Shown in pieces: positions 16,611-25,570 of a stretch of DNA of 64,000 nucleotides. This stretch comes from Paraburkholderia hospita (GTDB lineage: Bacteria > Pseudomonadota > Gammaproteobacteria > Burkholderiales > Burkholderiaceae): contig NZ_CP026107.1 of NCBI RefSeq assembly GCF_002902965.1, positions 496,001 to 560,000 on the forward strand, read 5' to 3'. The position numbers were made by a program, and so were the translations under genes. How positions within the stretch are numbered: the first letter of the stretch is position 1; each line of letters begins with the position of its first letter. The notes under the pieces were generated by a model. That model searched no databases. It saw nothing but the letters and a program-made list of their open reading frames with translations, and was not told where the DNA came from.

Positions 16611-17885
16611 TCAGATAGTCTTGCCTTCGCTCGAAGCCCATTTGGACATCAATTCGTTGCTGGGCAGACGTTCATCGAGCATCTTCCTTGCCGTCGCGAT
16701 GCCCGCCACGGGCAGCCCGGCCGGATCGAGCACGCCGATCTGCACGAGCACGGATGCCTGGTCCCAGTAGATATGCTCGTTATAAAGTTTGTCGCCGCGA
16801 AAGCACACTACTGCGAGCATCGGTATTTCGAAGTACTTGCCCGTGGGTGCAAGCCCTGGAAGCAACCAGTCGATCTCGCGATCATGCGTCGCGCAGAAGA
16901 CAAACTCGTCGACGATGCGGTCGGTGCCGATCGTTCTCGACAGCGGAATCAGACGCGTGTCGTCCGGGTTCGCATTGACGAAGTGATACTTGTAGAAACG
17001 CTTGAGCTGGTCGTGGCCGACGCCGCCCGTCATCGTGGGGACATGGTTCACGTAGGGCTGGGCGACCATGGTCGGCATGATCGCATCGACGTCGCGCGTG
17101 GCGAACTCGTAATAGCAGTGCCGGTCCCACAAATCGTTCAGGTTGTGGACGGGGCCGAGCACCTTGCGAAGCAGCGCGAGGGTCCGCGAATACGCCATGG
17201 TGGCGGCAGGTTTATCATACGACGCGCGCTCGGGTGTGGCGAAAGCGTGTTCACAATCGGGGTACACGTATTGATCGATTGCAGGATTGCCCGACATGGC
17301 CGACTGAATGGCCTCGCGGGTGGCAGGCGGGCACAGGCTATCGTCGGCGGCGAAGTGGAATGCCATCGGGCATTTGATCGACGGAATTTCGTCGATGAAA
17401 GCATCGAGACCCACGCCGTAGTAGCTGACGGCGCAATCGATATCGGTTCGCGCTGCGGCGAGCATCGCCAGCTTGCCACCCAGACAATAACCGATGGCAC
17501 CCGTTTTCCCGATCTGCTGCGGCAGGGCGCGTAGCGCTTTCATCGTCGCTGCAATGTCCTGTACGGCAAGGTCGAGATCCAGCCTTTCGTTGTAGTTCAG
17601 CGCCTCATCCAGGTCTTTTCCGTCGTAGGCAAGATTGACGCCCGGCTTCATGCGCCAGAACAGGTCGGGCACCAGCACGACATAGCCTTCCTCGGCGAAC
17701 CGGTCCGCCATGGTCTTCATGTAGGCGTTGATGCCGAAGATCTCCTGCAGGAGGATCAATCCTGGGCCCGAGCCTTTTTGAGGCATGGCAAGGTAGGCCG
17801 AAAACTGTTTGCCATCTTCGGACGTGACATCGATAAACTGACCGCTCACATTTCTCTCCGTTGATTCAGGGTTGTCTATATGCAT
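16611..17885 (-). CDS. Dienelactone hydrolase-NTF2-like fusion protein
   Basis: The product has 424 residues and two domains. Residues 1 to about 230 are a dienelactone hydrolase (alpha/beta hydrolase) with QEIFG (Glu48), nucleophile Cys134 in GYCLGG, Asp181/182 and His213 in CEHAF. Residues about 240-424 form an NTF2/SnoaL-like domain (YYEFATRDVDAIM, then EHIYWDQASVL). ATG 17885 starts 7 bp after the SDR gene; an upstream extension reads the SDR gene's end. Dienelactone hydrolases open lactone intermediates of aromatic catabolism, and the fused NTF2 domain may bind or isomerise the product. It is cytoplasmic, with no signal peptide. Confidence 0.88.
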   Translation of the reverse strand: MHIDNPESTERNVSGQFIDVTSEDGKQFSAYLAMPQKGSGPGLILLQEIFGINAYMKTMADRFAEEGYVVLVPDLFWRMKPGVNLAYDGKDLDEALNYNERLDLDLAVQDIAATMKALRALPQQIGKTGAIGYCLGGKLAMLAAARTDIDCAVSYYGVGLDAFIDEIPSIKCPMAFHFAADDSLCPPATREAIQSAMSGNPAIDQYVYPDCEHAFATPERASYDKPAATMAYSRTLALLRKVLGPVHNLNDLWDRHCYYEFATRDVDAIMPTMVAQPYVNHVPTMTGGVGHDQLKRFYKYHFVNANPDDTRLIPLSRTIGTDRIVDEFVFCATHDREIDWLLPGLAPTGKYFEIPMLAVVCFRGDKLYNEHIYWDQASVLVQIGVLDPAGLPVAGIATARKMLDERLPSNELMSKWASSEGKTI

Positions 17886-17892
17886 GTGTCGC

Positions 17893-18606
17893 TCAGATAG
17901 TGCCGGCGAGACTCGACTGGATCGCGTGCCGGTCGCGCGCGAGACCTGCTGCGATTTCCTGTGCCATCGCACCGACGTAGACTTCGTTCGTGTCGTCATC
18001 GAGCGCTGACAGGGCGGCCTTGACGACTTCGATCGCCGGGAGTTTGGGCGGCGGAAAATCGCGGCTCATATCCGTGTCGATCGCCCCCGGCAGCACCGAT
18101 ATGACTCTGATGCCTCGCGGCTTCAGTTCAGCGCGAACGCCTTCCGTCATACGCAGCGATGCCGCCTTGGATGCGCACAGCGAAGCCATGGAGGGAAGCG
18201 TGACCCGTGCGAGAATCGAATGCAGATTGACGATGGCGCTGCCGGCAGGGAACGCAGGCGCGAACGCGCGAATCATGTTCAGCGTGCCGAAGTAGTTCAC
18301 TTCCATTTCGGTGCGCGCCGCGTTCATATCGCTGGCGGCGAGAGCGGGCTCGACGCAATTGAGTCCCGCATTGTTGATGAGCAAGGTCGTATCGCTCGCG
18401 AGCGCCGCGGCCTGCTTGACCTGCGACTCGTCCGTGATGTCGAGTTCAACGGGCACGATCCGGTCGTCCGCAAAGCGCAGCGCATCGATATTGCGCGCAC
18501 CGGCATAGACTTTCTTCGCACCGCTGTTCAGGAGCATGTGGACGAAGCACTCGCCCACGCCGCGGTTCGCACCCGTCACGAACGCTACGCAGTTATCAAG
18601 AGGCAT
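17893..18606 (-). CDS. SDR-fold protein lacking the catalytic tyrosine
   Basis: This 237-residue short-chain dehydrogenase/reductase fold has the dinucleotide motif TGANRGVG (11-18), NNAG (79-82) and catalytic-position Ser130 (HSIL). The usual YxxxK reads LCASK, so the Tyr is Leu143 while Lys147 stays. The DNA there reads clearly, so it is not a frame problem. Without the Tyr, normal hydride-transfer chemistry is doubtful; it could act differently, bind only, or belong to a subgroup with another acid. ATG 18606 has GGAG upstream. It sits between the OB-fold protein and the dienelactone hydrolase fusion. Confidence 0.88.
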   Translation of the reverse strand: MPLDNCVAFVTGANRGVGECFVHMLLNSGAKKVYAGARNIDALRFADDRIVPVELDITDESQVKQAAALASDTTLLINNAGLNCVEPALAASDMNAARTEMEVNYFGTLNMIRAFAPAFPAGSAIVNLHSILARVTLPSMASLCASKAASLRMTEGVRAELKPRGIRVISVLPGAIDTDMSRDFPPPKLPAIEVVKAALSALDDDTNEVYVGAMAQEIAAGLARDRHAIQSSLAGTI

Positions 18607-18633
18607 GCTGATCTCCGGGAAAAGATGGCGTGA

Positions 18634-18936
18634 TTACAAGGCGCGAGCGATGATGCGATGCATGTCGTCGATTTCCAACCGCACGGATGTTCCGTCGGGG
18701 ACGGGCCCGTCCAGACGCGCAATGACCACGGGGCCTTCGCTCGTCCGTACAGTCGCAAGATGCACGGCGTGCGCTTCCTGCTCGCCCGCACGATGCCGGA
18801 CCACGGTCGATTCCATGACCGTGCCGGACCCGGCGACGCATCGCGTCCACGCGTTGCAGCCACACGCAGGACAGAAGTACCGCGCCGGGAAAAGCTTCAA
18901 TCCGCATTGCGCGCATTGCGTGATGTCGAGATTCAT
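18634..18936 (-). CDS. OB-fold/Zn-ribbon protein (DUF35 family)
   Basis: This 100-residue protein has an N-terminal rubredoxin-like zinc ribbon (CAQCG, then CPACG) followed by an OB fold. ATG 18936 was chosen because the longer frame (to 18981) adds residues overlapping the thiolase gene end. DUF35 proteins pair with thiolase-like partners: ChsH2 with Ltp2 aldolase in steroid side-chain loss, PhlB with PhlC in diacetylphloroglucinol synthesis. Adjacent placement 11 bp after the thiolase-like gene strongly suggests such a complex. Confidence 0.88.
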   Translation of the reverse strand: MNLDITQCAQCGLKLFPARYFCPACGCNAWTRCVAGSGTVMESTVVRHRAGEQEAHAVHLATVRTSEGPVVIARLDGPVPDGTSVRLEIDDMHRIIARAL

Positions 18937-18947
18937 CGATGGCTTCC

Positions 18948-20099
18948 TCAGGTTCTTTCGAGAACCACAGCATTCGCACACATGCCGAAGCGATACTCGA
19001 CCATGCCGTATCCACTCACGACGGCGAGCTTCGCGTTGTCGACCTGCCGTTCGCCCGCCTTGCCCTGTAGTTGCGTGATGGCTTCCACCAGACCGTGCAT
19101 GCCGCCTGCGGCTCCCGCCTGGCCGACCGACAGTTGACCGCCGGACGTGTTGACGGGCAAAGCGTGTGAGGCAATGCGCCTGATAAGCGCACGGATGTCG
19201 CCGTCGGGGGCAAAGCCGAGATCGCAGAGTTGCGCGATGGTCATGACGGGGTAGTCGTCATAGACGGATGCAAGGTCGATGTCTTCGGGGCCAATGCCCG
19301 CCTGCCGCCAAAGATCAGCCGCGACATGTTTGAGCGATGTCTCCAGTCCATCGCCCGCCTGATGGTCGGCGTTGTACAGGCACTTCAGCGCGCGCACGCG
19401 CACGTTCGTCGCATTGTGTGCGAGGTCGTCGCGAGTGAGCAGGATGGCGTTCGCGCCATTCACCACGGGCACGCAGTCGAACCGCCCAAGCGGATCGGCA
19501 ACCAGCGGCGCTGCGAGGTAGTCGTCGATGGACATCGGCGCGCGATAGACGGCATTCGGGTTCATGGCCGCCCACTCGCGCTGCGCGACGCACATCGCAC
19601 CATAGTCGGCGCGCGTCAAACCGTGACGCTTTGCATGACGCTGTGTGAGCATCGCGAACACGCTATTCGGTCCGCCATTTTGCAAGGGGCGCAGCCACGT
19701 GCGGGTCGTGAGGTTGTAGTTCTCGACGAGATGCGTGAAATCGCTTGCCTGAAACTGATCGCCGGACACAAGTGCGATGACGTTCGCGTCGCCATGCTGG
19801 ATTGCGCGGACCGCATGCTGCAACAGATTGATGCCGCTCGCGCCGCCGTGGCAGTCGTCCATGCACCAGCGCGGACTCAGCCCGAGCCGCCACGCGAGAT
19901 CGATCGCGTGATCGGGACCGAGTGTGAACGAAGCGACGCCGAGACCATCAATATCCTTTGCCGAAAACCCGGACTGAGCCAGCAGCAAACCGAACGCCTG
20001 CGCCAACAGCTCGCCCGTCGAGCCGTGTGTCGGCTGACGACGGTAAGGCACTTCGACGCCGGCCGCGATGAGGACCCGATCGAAACCGTTCGATGACAT
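18948..20099 (-). CDS. Thiolase-like protein (SCP2/Ltp2-type)
   Basis: This 383-residue thiolase-fold protein has WCMDDCHGGASG (candidate nucleophile Cys followed by HGG) and C-terminal GGQLSVGQAGAAGG. In standard thiolases that last block reads GHPxGA; here the His is Gln, as in some members paired with DUF35 proteins. Such members catalyse retro-aldol or CoA-independent acyl transfer rather than classical thiolysis. ATG 20099 starts 11 bp after the MHS transporter. With the downstream OB-fold protein it probably forms a two-subunit carbon-carbon bond cleaving or forming enzyme acting on the CoA ester made by the ligase at 23200. Confidence 0.85.
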   Translation of the reverse strand: MSSNGFDRVLIAAGVEVPYRRQPTHGSTGELLAQAFGLLLAQSGFSAKDIDGLGVASFTLGPDHAIDLAWRLGLSPRWCMDDCHGGASGINLLQHAVRAIQHGDANVIALVSGDQFQASDFTHLVENYNLTTRTWLRPLQNGGPNSVFAMLTQRHAKRHGLTRADYGAMCVAQREWAAMNPNAVYRAPMSIDDYLAAPLVADPLGRFDCVPVVNGANAILLTRDDLAHNATNVRVRALKCLYNADHQAGDGLETSLKHVAADLWRQAGIGPEDIDLASVYDDYPVMTIAQLCDLGFAPDGDIRALIRRIASHALPVNTSGGQLSVGQAGAAGGMHGLVEAITQLQGKAGERQVDNAKLAVVSGYGMVEYRFGMCANAVVLERT

Positions 20100-20110
20100 G
20101 TCGATGTTCC

Positions 20111-21451
20111 TCACGCCCGGCTGGCGACGGTTTCGCGCGTGTAGACGAGTGCAATGACCGTGATCAGCCCCATCGTCATCATCATCAGGGCGACGGGCCA
20201 TGCAGCGTGATAATGCGCGAGCAGCGCGGTCGCAAGCATCGGCGCCAGACCGCCTGCGAACACCGACGCCACTTCATGTCCCAGCGCCATACCTGAGTAG
20301 CGCACTTCGGTGCTGAACAGTTCGCCCATCAGGCTCGGTTGCGTGCCGATCATCGCGCCGTGGCAGACCGCATTGCCGAGCAGGAACGCAAGCCAGATGA
20401 GCGCGGGCACCTTGCTGTCGAGCAGCCAGAAGAAGGGGAAGGCAATGGCGACCAATCCTAATGCGCCGATCAGATACACGGGCTTGCGGCCGATCCGGTC
20501 CGACAGGCGACCCCACAGAAGCATCGTGAAGAGTTCGACGCTCATCGAGACGATCACGGCAGCCAGCATCACCTGACTCGATACGCCGATGAATTTGCCA
20601 TAGGCGAGTGCGAAGGCGAGCATGATGTACGAGCCACCGTTCTCCGCGACACGCAGGCCCATCGCCACCAGGATTTCGCGAGGATGCTTGCGGATCACGT
20701 CGAGCACAGGCATGTGCGCTTTCTTTCCAGCAGCCTGTGCATTGGCGAACTCGGCGCTTTCCGGCAACTTGGAGCGGATATAGACGCCAACACTGAAGAT
20801 CAGGATCGACAGGAGGAACGGGACGCGCCAGCCCCAACTCATGAAGGCGTCTTTCGGCAGCATCTGCACGATGAAGAATATCGCCGCGGACAATACGAAG
20901 CCGCCGCCCACGCCGATCTGGCTCAGCGACGCGTAGAAACCGCGCTTTTCCGGCGGTGCGGACTCGCTGATCATCAGCACGCCGCCGCCCCATTCGCCGC
21001 CGGCAGCGATGCCCTGCAGAATGCGCAGCGCCAATAGCAACCCAGGCGCCCACACGCCGACTTGCGCGTAGGTCGGCAGCGCGCCGATCAGGAAGGTCGC
21101 GCCGCCCATGATGGACAGTGTCCATACCAGCGCGCCCTTGCGGCCAAAGCGGTCGCCGATATGCCCAAATACAATGCCTCCGAGCGGTCGCGCTGCAAAG
21201 CCGACGGCAAACCCGGCGAAGGCGCCGAGCGTGCCGACGAGCGGATCGGTTCCCTTGGGAAAGAACAACTCGCCGAACACGAGCGCAGCCGCCGTGCTAT
21301 AGAGAAAGAAGTCGTACCATTCGAGCGCGTTGCCCGCGACCGAGGCAAGCACGATTCTCCGAAGCGACTTCTGGTCGACGTTGCCCGTCATTCCGGCGGG
21401 TGTGCCGTCGGGAGGACTGGCCGTCGCAGAAAGGGTTTGCATACTTGCCAT
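20111..21451 (-). CDS. MFS transporter, metabolite:H+ symporter type
   Basis: This 446-residue, 12-helix MHS-family symporter has the signature AGNALEWYDFFLY, GHIGDRFGRK in the first loop and GRLSDRIGRK in the middle. It probably imports a carboxylate or zwitterion with protons across the inner membrane. It lies second in the minus-strand operon, between the CoA ligase and the thiolase-like gene, which suggests that its substrate is the acid activated by the ligase. ATG 21451 begins a short cytoplasmic N-terminal tail. Confidence 0.92.
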   Translation of the reverse strand: MASMQTLSATASPPDGTPAGMTGNVDQKSLRRIVLASVAGNALEWYDFFLYSTAAALVFGELFFPKGTDPLVGTLGAFAGFAVGFAARPLGGIVFGHIGDRFGRKGALVWTLSIMGGATFLIGALPTYAQVGVWAPGLLLALRILQGIAAGGEWGGGVLMISESAPPEKRGFYASLSQIGVGGGFVLSAAIFFIVQMLPKDAFMSWGWRVPFLLSILIFSVGVYIRSKLPESAEFANAQAAGKKAHMPVLDVIRKHPREILVAMGLRVAENGGSYIMLAFALAYGKFIGVSSQVMLAAVIVSMSVELFTMLLWGRLSDRIGRKPVYLIGALGLVAIAFPFFWLLDSKVPALIWLAFLLGNAVCHGAMIGTQPSLMGELFSTEVRYSGMALGHEVASVFAGGLAPMLATALLAHYHAAWPVALMMMTMGLITVIALVYTRETVASRA

Positions 21452-21583
21452 CTGTTACTCCGTGATGTGCACCGGGTGCACTGAAAGGTGACGATGGAAT
21501 TGCATTTGCCCGCCTTCAGGGAGAGTCGGGGAGAGTCGTCCGATAGCCGGATGGGCAAGATATTCGAGCGACGCAATGCGTCG

Positions 21584-23200
21584 TTATGAACGCTTCAGTC
21601 TGTATCCCGATTCTTCGAGGTCCCACGTTGTCGACGTCATGCCTGTTTCGCGCAACTTGTACTTCATGATCTTGCCGTTCTCGGTCCTGGGCAGATCGGA
21701 CCTGAAGTCCAGATAGCGCGGCACCGCGAAATAGGGCAGGCGCGGCTCGCAATACTGGATGAGTTCCAGCGGACCCAGCGTGCAACCCTCGCGCAGAACG
21801 ATGGCGGCCATCACTTCATCTTCGGCAAGCGAAGACTGCACGGCAAAGACAGCGGCCAGTTCGACGGCAGGATGGCTGAGCAATACCTGTTCGACTTCGA
21901 ATGACGAAATGTTCTCGCCGCGTCGGCGGATCGCATCTTTCAGGCGGTCGACAAAGCGGAAGTACCCGTCCTTGCTGCGCACGACACGATCGCCTGTGTG
22001 GAACCAGAGATTTCGCCATGCTTCAACCGTTTTTTCCGGCATGCCGAAATAGCCGCTTGCAAAGGCATAGGGTTGATCGGCGCGCAGGATAAGCTCGCCT
22101 GCTTCGCCGTCCGCTACAGGCTGATCGTTTGCATCGACGACACGTGCATCGAAGCCCGCCGCGAGTTTGCCCATGTATCCCTGACGTCGCGTGTCCAGCT
22201 TGCCGCCGATGACCGAGTTGGTTTCAGTGGAGCCATACCCGTCGATGAGACCCATGCCGCAACGTTGTGTGAATGTTTCCTGAAACTGCGGAGGGACGCC
22301 GGGCGCGAGCGCGACGCGAACGCAATGTTCGCGTTCCTTCGACGAAGGCGCACGCGACAGCAGAATCGGGACCATTGCACCGAGCACATACGTGACAGTC
22401 GCGCGCGTCGCGATTAGCGAATCGAAGAAGCCGCTCGCGGAGAAGCGTCGCTCGACGATGAGTTCTGCATCGTGCATCAACGCCTGGAAGAAGCTGTTCA
22501 GCGCATTTGTGTGAAAGAGGGGCAGACAGGTGTAGAGCACATCGCCGGGCCGCACTTCCAGATCGCCGCCTGTATGCGTGCCCCACCAGTAGAACTGCGC
22601 ATGCGGACACACCACGCCTTTCGATAGACCTGACGTGCCGGACGTGTACAGGATGACGAATGGATCGCCGTCAGCCAGCGTCGCCGCTTCGACCGGTTCG
22701 CCGCGCGCAGGCAACGCGACCTGGGCAAAAGGCGAGTCCGCAGAAGTGTGTTCCTGTTCGCCAATGACCCAGATCGTTTCGAGCGCCAGGTCGCCTGAGT
22801 GCAGCGCCACGACGTTGTCGACCAGACCCGATTCCGCAACCAGCAGACGGGCACCGGAGTTCTTCAGGATGTGCCGCAGCTGTATGCCTCGCGACGCCGT
22901 GTTGATTGGAACCGCAACGGCGCCGAGCCACGCGCAGCCCAGCACGATTTCCATGAACTCGATTCGATTACCGCAGAGGATCGCAACGCGATCGCCTTTC
23001 TGAATTCCATACGCGGCTAGCGCGTCGGCGCGACTCGCCGCGACGTCGATCGCGTCGCGTGCGGTCCAGGTCGTCGAGCGGTCTGAGAAAAGCGGCGAGT
23101 CGCCATTTCGTGCAGCGCGATTCTTCAACAAGGCAGGCAGCGTGCGATACGATTCTGCGTGCAGTTCTGCGATCGACAGCGGTTCGACCAGCGTATTCAT
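21584..23200 (-). CDS. ANL-superfamily acyl-CoA ligase
   Basis: This 538-residue adenylate-forming enzyme has the ATP loop YTSGTSGLSKG, the YGSTET motif, the hinge region WFHTGD, RRRGENISS and the C-terminal catalytic Lys in NGKIMKYKLR. It converts a carboxylic acid, ATP and CoA into an acyl-CoA. Its closest feel is the crotonobetaine/carnitine-CoA ligase (CaiC) group, but that is a weak specificity guide. ATG 23200 is the first gene of the minus-strand operon and is divergent from a LysR gene 95 bp away. It would start the pathway by activating the imported acid. Confidence 0.9.
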   Translation of the reverse strand: MNTLVEPLSIAELHAESYRTLPALLKNRAARNGDSPLFSDRSTTWTARDAIDVAASRADALAAYGIQKGDRVAILCGNRIEFMEIVLGCAWLGAVAVPINTASRGIQLRHILKNSGARLLVAESGLVDNVVALHSGDLALETIWVIGEQEHTSADSPFAQVALPARGEPVEAATLADGDPFVILYTSGTSGLSKGVVCPHAQFYWWGTHTGGDLEVRPGDVLYTCLPLFHTNALNSFFQALMHDAELIVERRFSASGFFDSLIATRATVTYVLGAMVPILLSRAPSSKEREHCVRVALAPGVPPQFQETFTQRCGMGLIDGYGSTETNSVIGGKLDTRRQGYMGKLAAGFDARVVDANDQPVADGEAGELILRADQPYAFASGYFGMPEKTVEAWRNLWFHTGDRVVRSKDGYFRFVDRLKDAIRRRGENISSFEVEQVLLSHPAVELAAVFAVQSSLAEDEVMAAIVLREGCTLGPLELIQYCEPRLPYFAVPRYLDFRSDLPRTENGKIMKYKLRETGMTSTTWDLEESGYRLKRS

Positions 23201-23295
23201 ACGATCCGAGACCTCGTGATTCTTTGTGGGTGCGATCGAGTCTAGGTTTGCCTATACTATCCGTCAAATTCATAAATAATATGGGCTGCATAAAT
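23201..23295. promoter_or_regulatory. Divergent promoter/operator, LysR gene and CoA-ligase operon
   Basis: The 95 bases between divergent starts are AT-rich compared with the flanks, especially 23255-23295 (ATTCATAAATAATATGG). LysR regulators usually bind T-N11-A boxes in such short divergent gaps, so autoregulation and control of the seven-gene operon are likely. No exact box is claimed. Confidence 0.5.
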
Positions 23296-24201
23296 ATGGC
23301 GGATTTCAATAAGGTCGATCTGAACCTGCTTCGCGTGTTTCAGGCGGTGCTCGAAGAGCGCAGCCTGACGCAGGCAGGCAAGCGTCTTGGTCTTTCGCAG
23401 CCGGCGACCAGCTACGCGTTGGGACGTCTGCGCGCGATCTTCGACGACCCGCTATTTGTGCGCACGCCGGAGGGCATGTTGCCGACTTCCGTTGCGCAGC
23501 GGCTCAAGGATCCCGTCGGGCGGGCGCTCGCCGCCGCGCGGGAGGCGTTGCGTCACGGCGAGCCTTTCGACGCATCGACGAGCACGCGCGAATTTCGCGT
23601 GTCGATGTCGGATGTGGGTGAGCAGGTCTTTCTGCCGTCCATTTGCGAAAGACTGCAGCAGGTGGCGCCGGGCGTGCGGATTGCGGCGGAAGCCGTGCTT
23701 CTGACCGAGGTGGAGGAGCAGATGCGACTCGGGCGGCTCGATTTCGCAATCGGCAATCTTCCCTCGCTGAAGGCGGCGACGGAGCATGCGCTATTGTTCA
23801 ACGAGGAGTACGCGTGCATGACGCGCAAGCGTCCCGGATTACCTGCGAAGCGGATATCGGCTGAGCAGTTTCAGAAGATGTCGCATGTCGCGGTGGCATC
23901 GCTGGACCGAAGCCACCTGTTGATCGAGGAGTCGTTACGGCTGGGCGGACTGTATCGCCGCATCGCGCTGCGCGTGTCCCACTTCAACGTCACGCCGGAG
24001 ATTTTGCGGCGCACGGACTGGATGGTGACGCTGCCACGCGGCGTGGCCGAGTTCTTCAACGACTCGGGCCAGTTCGCGATTTATCCGCTACCCATCGAGT
24101 TGCCGCATTTCGAATCGACCATTCACTGGCACGAGCTATACGACGGAGACGAGGGGAATCAGTGGTTTCGCCAGCTGTTGGTGGATATTCTGAAGCGATG
24201 A
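23296..24201 (+). CDS. LysR-family regulator, NahR/DntR-like
   Basis: This 301-residue LysR protein has an N-terminus FNKVDLNLLRVFQAV and LSQPATSYALGRLRAIF, the wording of the NahR/DntR/NodD subgroup that senses salicylate-like aromatics or flavonoids. ATG 23296 is used; ATG 23281 would add MGCIN and is possible. It is divergent from the CoA ligase operon, which it most likely activates. The subgroup hints that the pathway's inducer is a small aromatic or related acid, but ligand identity cannot be inferred reliably. Confidence 0.9.
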   Translation: MADFNKVDLNLLRVFQAVLEERSLTQAGKRLGLSQPATSYALGRLRAIFDDPLFVRTPEGMLPTSVAQRLKDPVGRALAAAREALRHGEPFDASTSTREFRVSMSDVGEQVFLPSICERLQQVAPGVRIAAEAVLLTEVEEQMRLGRLDFAIGNLPSLKAATEHALLFNEEYACMTRKRPGLPAKRISAEQFQKMSHVAVASLDRSHLLIEESLRLGGLYRRIALRVSHFNVTPEILRRTDWMVTLPRGVAEFFNDSGQFAIYPLPIELPHFESTIHWHELYDGDEGNQWFRQLLVDILKR

Positions 24202-24272
24202 GCAGTGCAGGCCGCCGACGAGCAATATCCCGGCGACGGCCGAAGTGACTGACCCGTCAGCGTCCGACGGCT

Positions 24273-25364
24273 TCAACACAGCGGGTAACGCCAGGCGTCG
24301 GCAGGGTCGTGCAAGTGCGGGTAATCCGTGTATCCCCGCGCGTCCCCACCGAAGAACGTCGTCCGGTTCGCTTCATTCATCGTTGAATTAGCCGTCAACC
24401 GTGCGACGAAATCGGGATTCGCTAACACCATCTGACCGTATGACTCCAAATCGGCCAGCCCTGAAGCCAGATCGCTTCCGACCCGTTCAAGCGGACGGCC
24501 GGGCCGGTTCAGGATGAGAGCCCGTGTCCATAACTTGCGGATGTCGGAGAGCAGCACCTCGTTGCCCTGATGCATGATGTGGACGTAAGCCAACCCCAGC
24601 TTGTCGAGTTCGGCGACCAGGAAGCGGTACAGATCCGGGCCCTCGGCGCCTTCGTCGATGCCCCACATCGTCGTTCCGGGCGACAGTCGGATGGCGGTAC
24701 GCTCCGCGCCGATTTCACTGGCGATCGCCGTGGCCACTTCGATGGCGAAGCGGGCGCGATTTTCGATCGAGCCGCCGTAGTCGTCGGTGCGCATATTTGC
24801 GCTCGGCGCGAAGAACTGCTGAACCAGATAAGCGTTCGCGCCGTGGATTTCGACGCCATCGGCGCCGGCCTCGATCGCACGGCGCGCGGCGTGACGGAAA
24901 TCCTGGACGGTCTGACGGATTTCGTTCGTGCTCAGCGCGCGTGGTACGGGTATCTCCTGCGTGCCCGTGGGCGTGAACATACCCGTGCCCGGCGAGATCG
25001 CGGAGGGCGCGACGCCCTGACGATGATGCGGCGTATTGTCGGGATGCGACATGCGCCCGGCATGCATGAGCTGGATGAAGAGATGTCCGCCTTTTTCACG
25101 GACGGCCGACGTCACCTCTTTCCAGCCAGCGACATGGGCATCCGTATAAATGCCGGGCGTAGTCAGGTACCCCTGTCCATCGTCCGAAGGCTGGGTGCCC
25201 TCGGTGACGATCAGCCCGATGTCTGCGCGCTGCGCGTAATACTCGGCGGCCAGTTCTCCTGGCGTTCCGTCGAACTGCGCGCGCGAACGTGTCATCGGCG
25301 CCATGACCAGGCGGTTGCGCAGCACGTGTCGACCGACGCGGACGGAATCGAACAATGAGTTCAT
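24273..25364 (-). CDS. nemA: Old Yellow Enzyme family alkene reductase (NemA-like)
   Basis: This 363-residue FMN enzyme reduces activated C=C bonds or nitro groups with NAD(P)H. It shows RNRLVMAPMTRSRA at the start, the substrate His/Asn pair in VEIHGANAYL, NMRTDDYGGSIENRARF, and a C-terminal GGDARGYTDYP. All match N-ethylmaleimide reductase and related OYEs. ATG 25364 is divergent from a LysR gene with a 206-bp gap, the common arrangement for electrophile-responsive OYE genes. It lies convergent with the NahR-like gene and probably is a separate unit from the CoA-ligase operon. Confidence 0.92.
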   Translation of the reverse strand: MNSLFDSVRVGRHVLRNRLVMAPMTRSRAQFDGTPGELAAEYYAQRADIGLIVTEGTQPSDDGQGYLTTPGIYTDAHVAGWKEVTSAVREKGGHLFIQLMHAGRMSHPDNTPHHRQGVAPSAISPGTGMFTPTGTQEIPVPRALSTNEIRQTVQDFRHAARRAIEAGADGVEIHGANAYLVQQFFAPSANMRTDDYGGSIENRARFAIEVATAIASEIGAERTAIRLSPGTTMWGIDEGAEGPDLYRFLVAELDKLGLAYVHIMHQGNEVLLSDIRKLWTRALILNRPGRPLERVGSDLASGLADLESYGQMVLANPDFVARLTANSTMNEANRTTFFGGDARGYTDYPHLHDPADAWRYPLC

Positions 25365-25570
25365 GACGTAATCCTTGATTGGCTTGAATGAAAGACGGCT
25401 GACTGCAGGTCACTCACGCGCGACTTGCATGTCCGTTCGAGCGACGAGCGCTGCCGGCACAGCCATGAACCGGGTAGTGCACTCGTCAGGCATAGAGATC
25501 ATCGCCTGCTTCACCCTCGGGATAAATATGGTAATTTGCAGAACATTGATCCATTGATGGAGCAGTAGAC
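25365..25570. promoter_or_regulatory. Divergent promoter region, OYE and LysR genes
   Basis: This 206-bp gap separates the divergent starts and is AT-rich toward 25520-25560 (AAATATGGTAATTTGC). It should hold both promoters and a LysR operator. No specific box is assigned. Confidence 0.5.

Noticed and set aside
16491..17534. A 347-residue plus-strand frame over the dienelactone hydrolase fusion
   Set aside because: It is the reverse-strand shadow of a gene with an intact catalytic triad.
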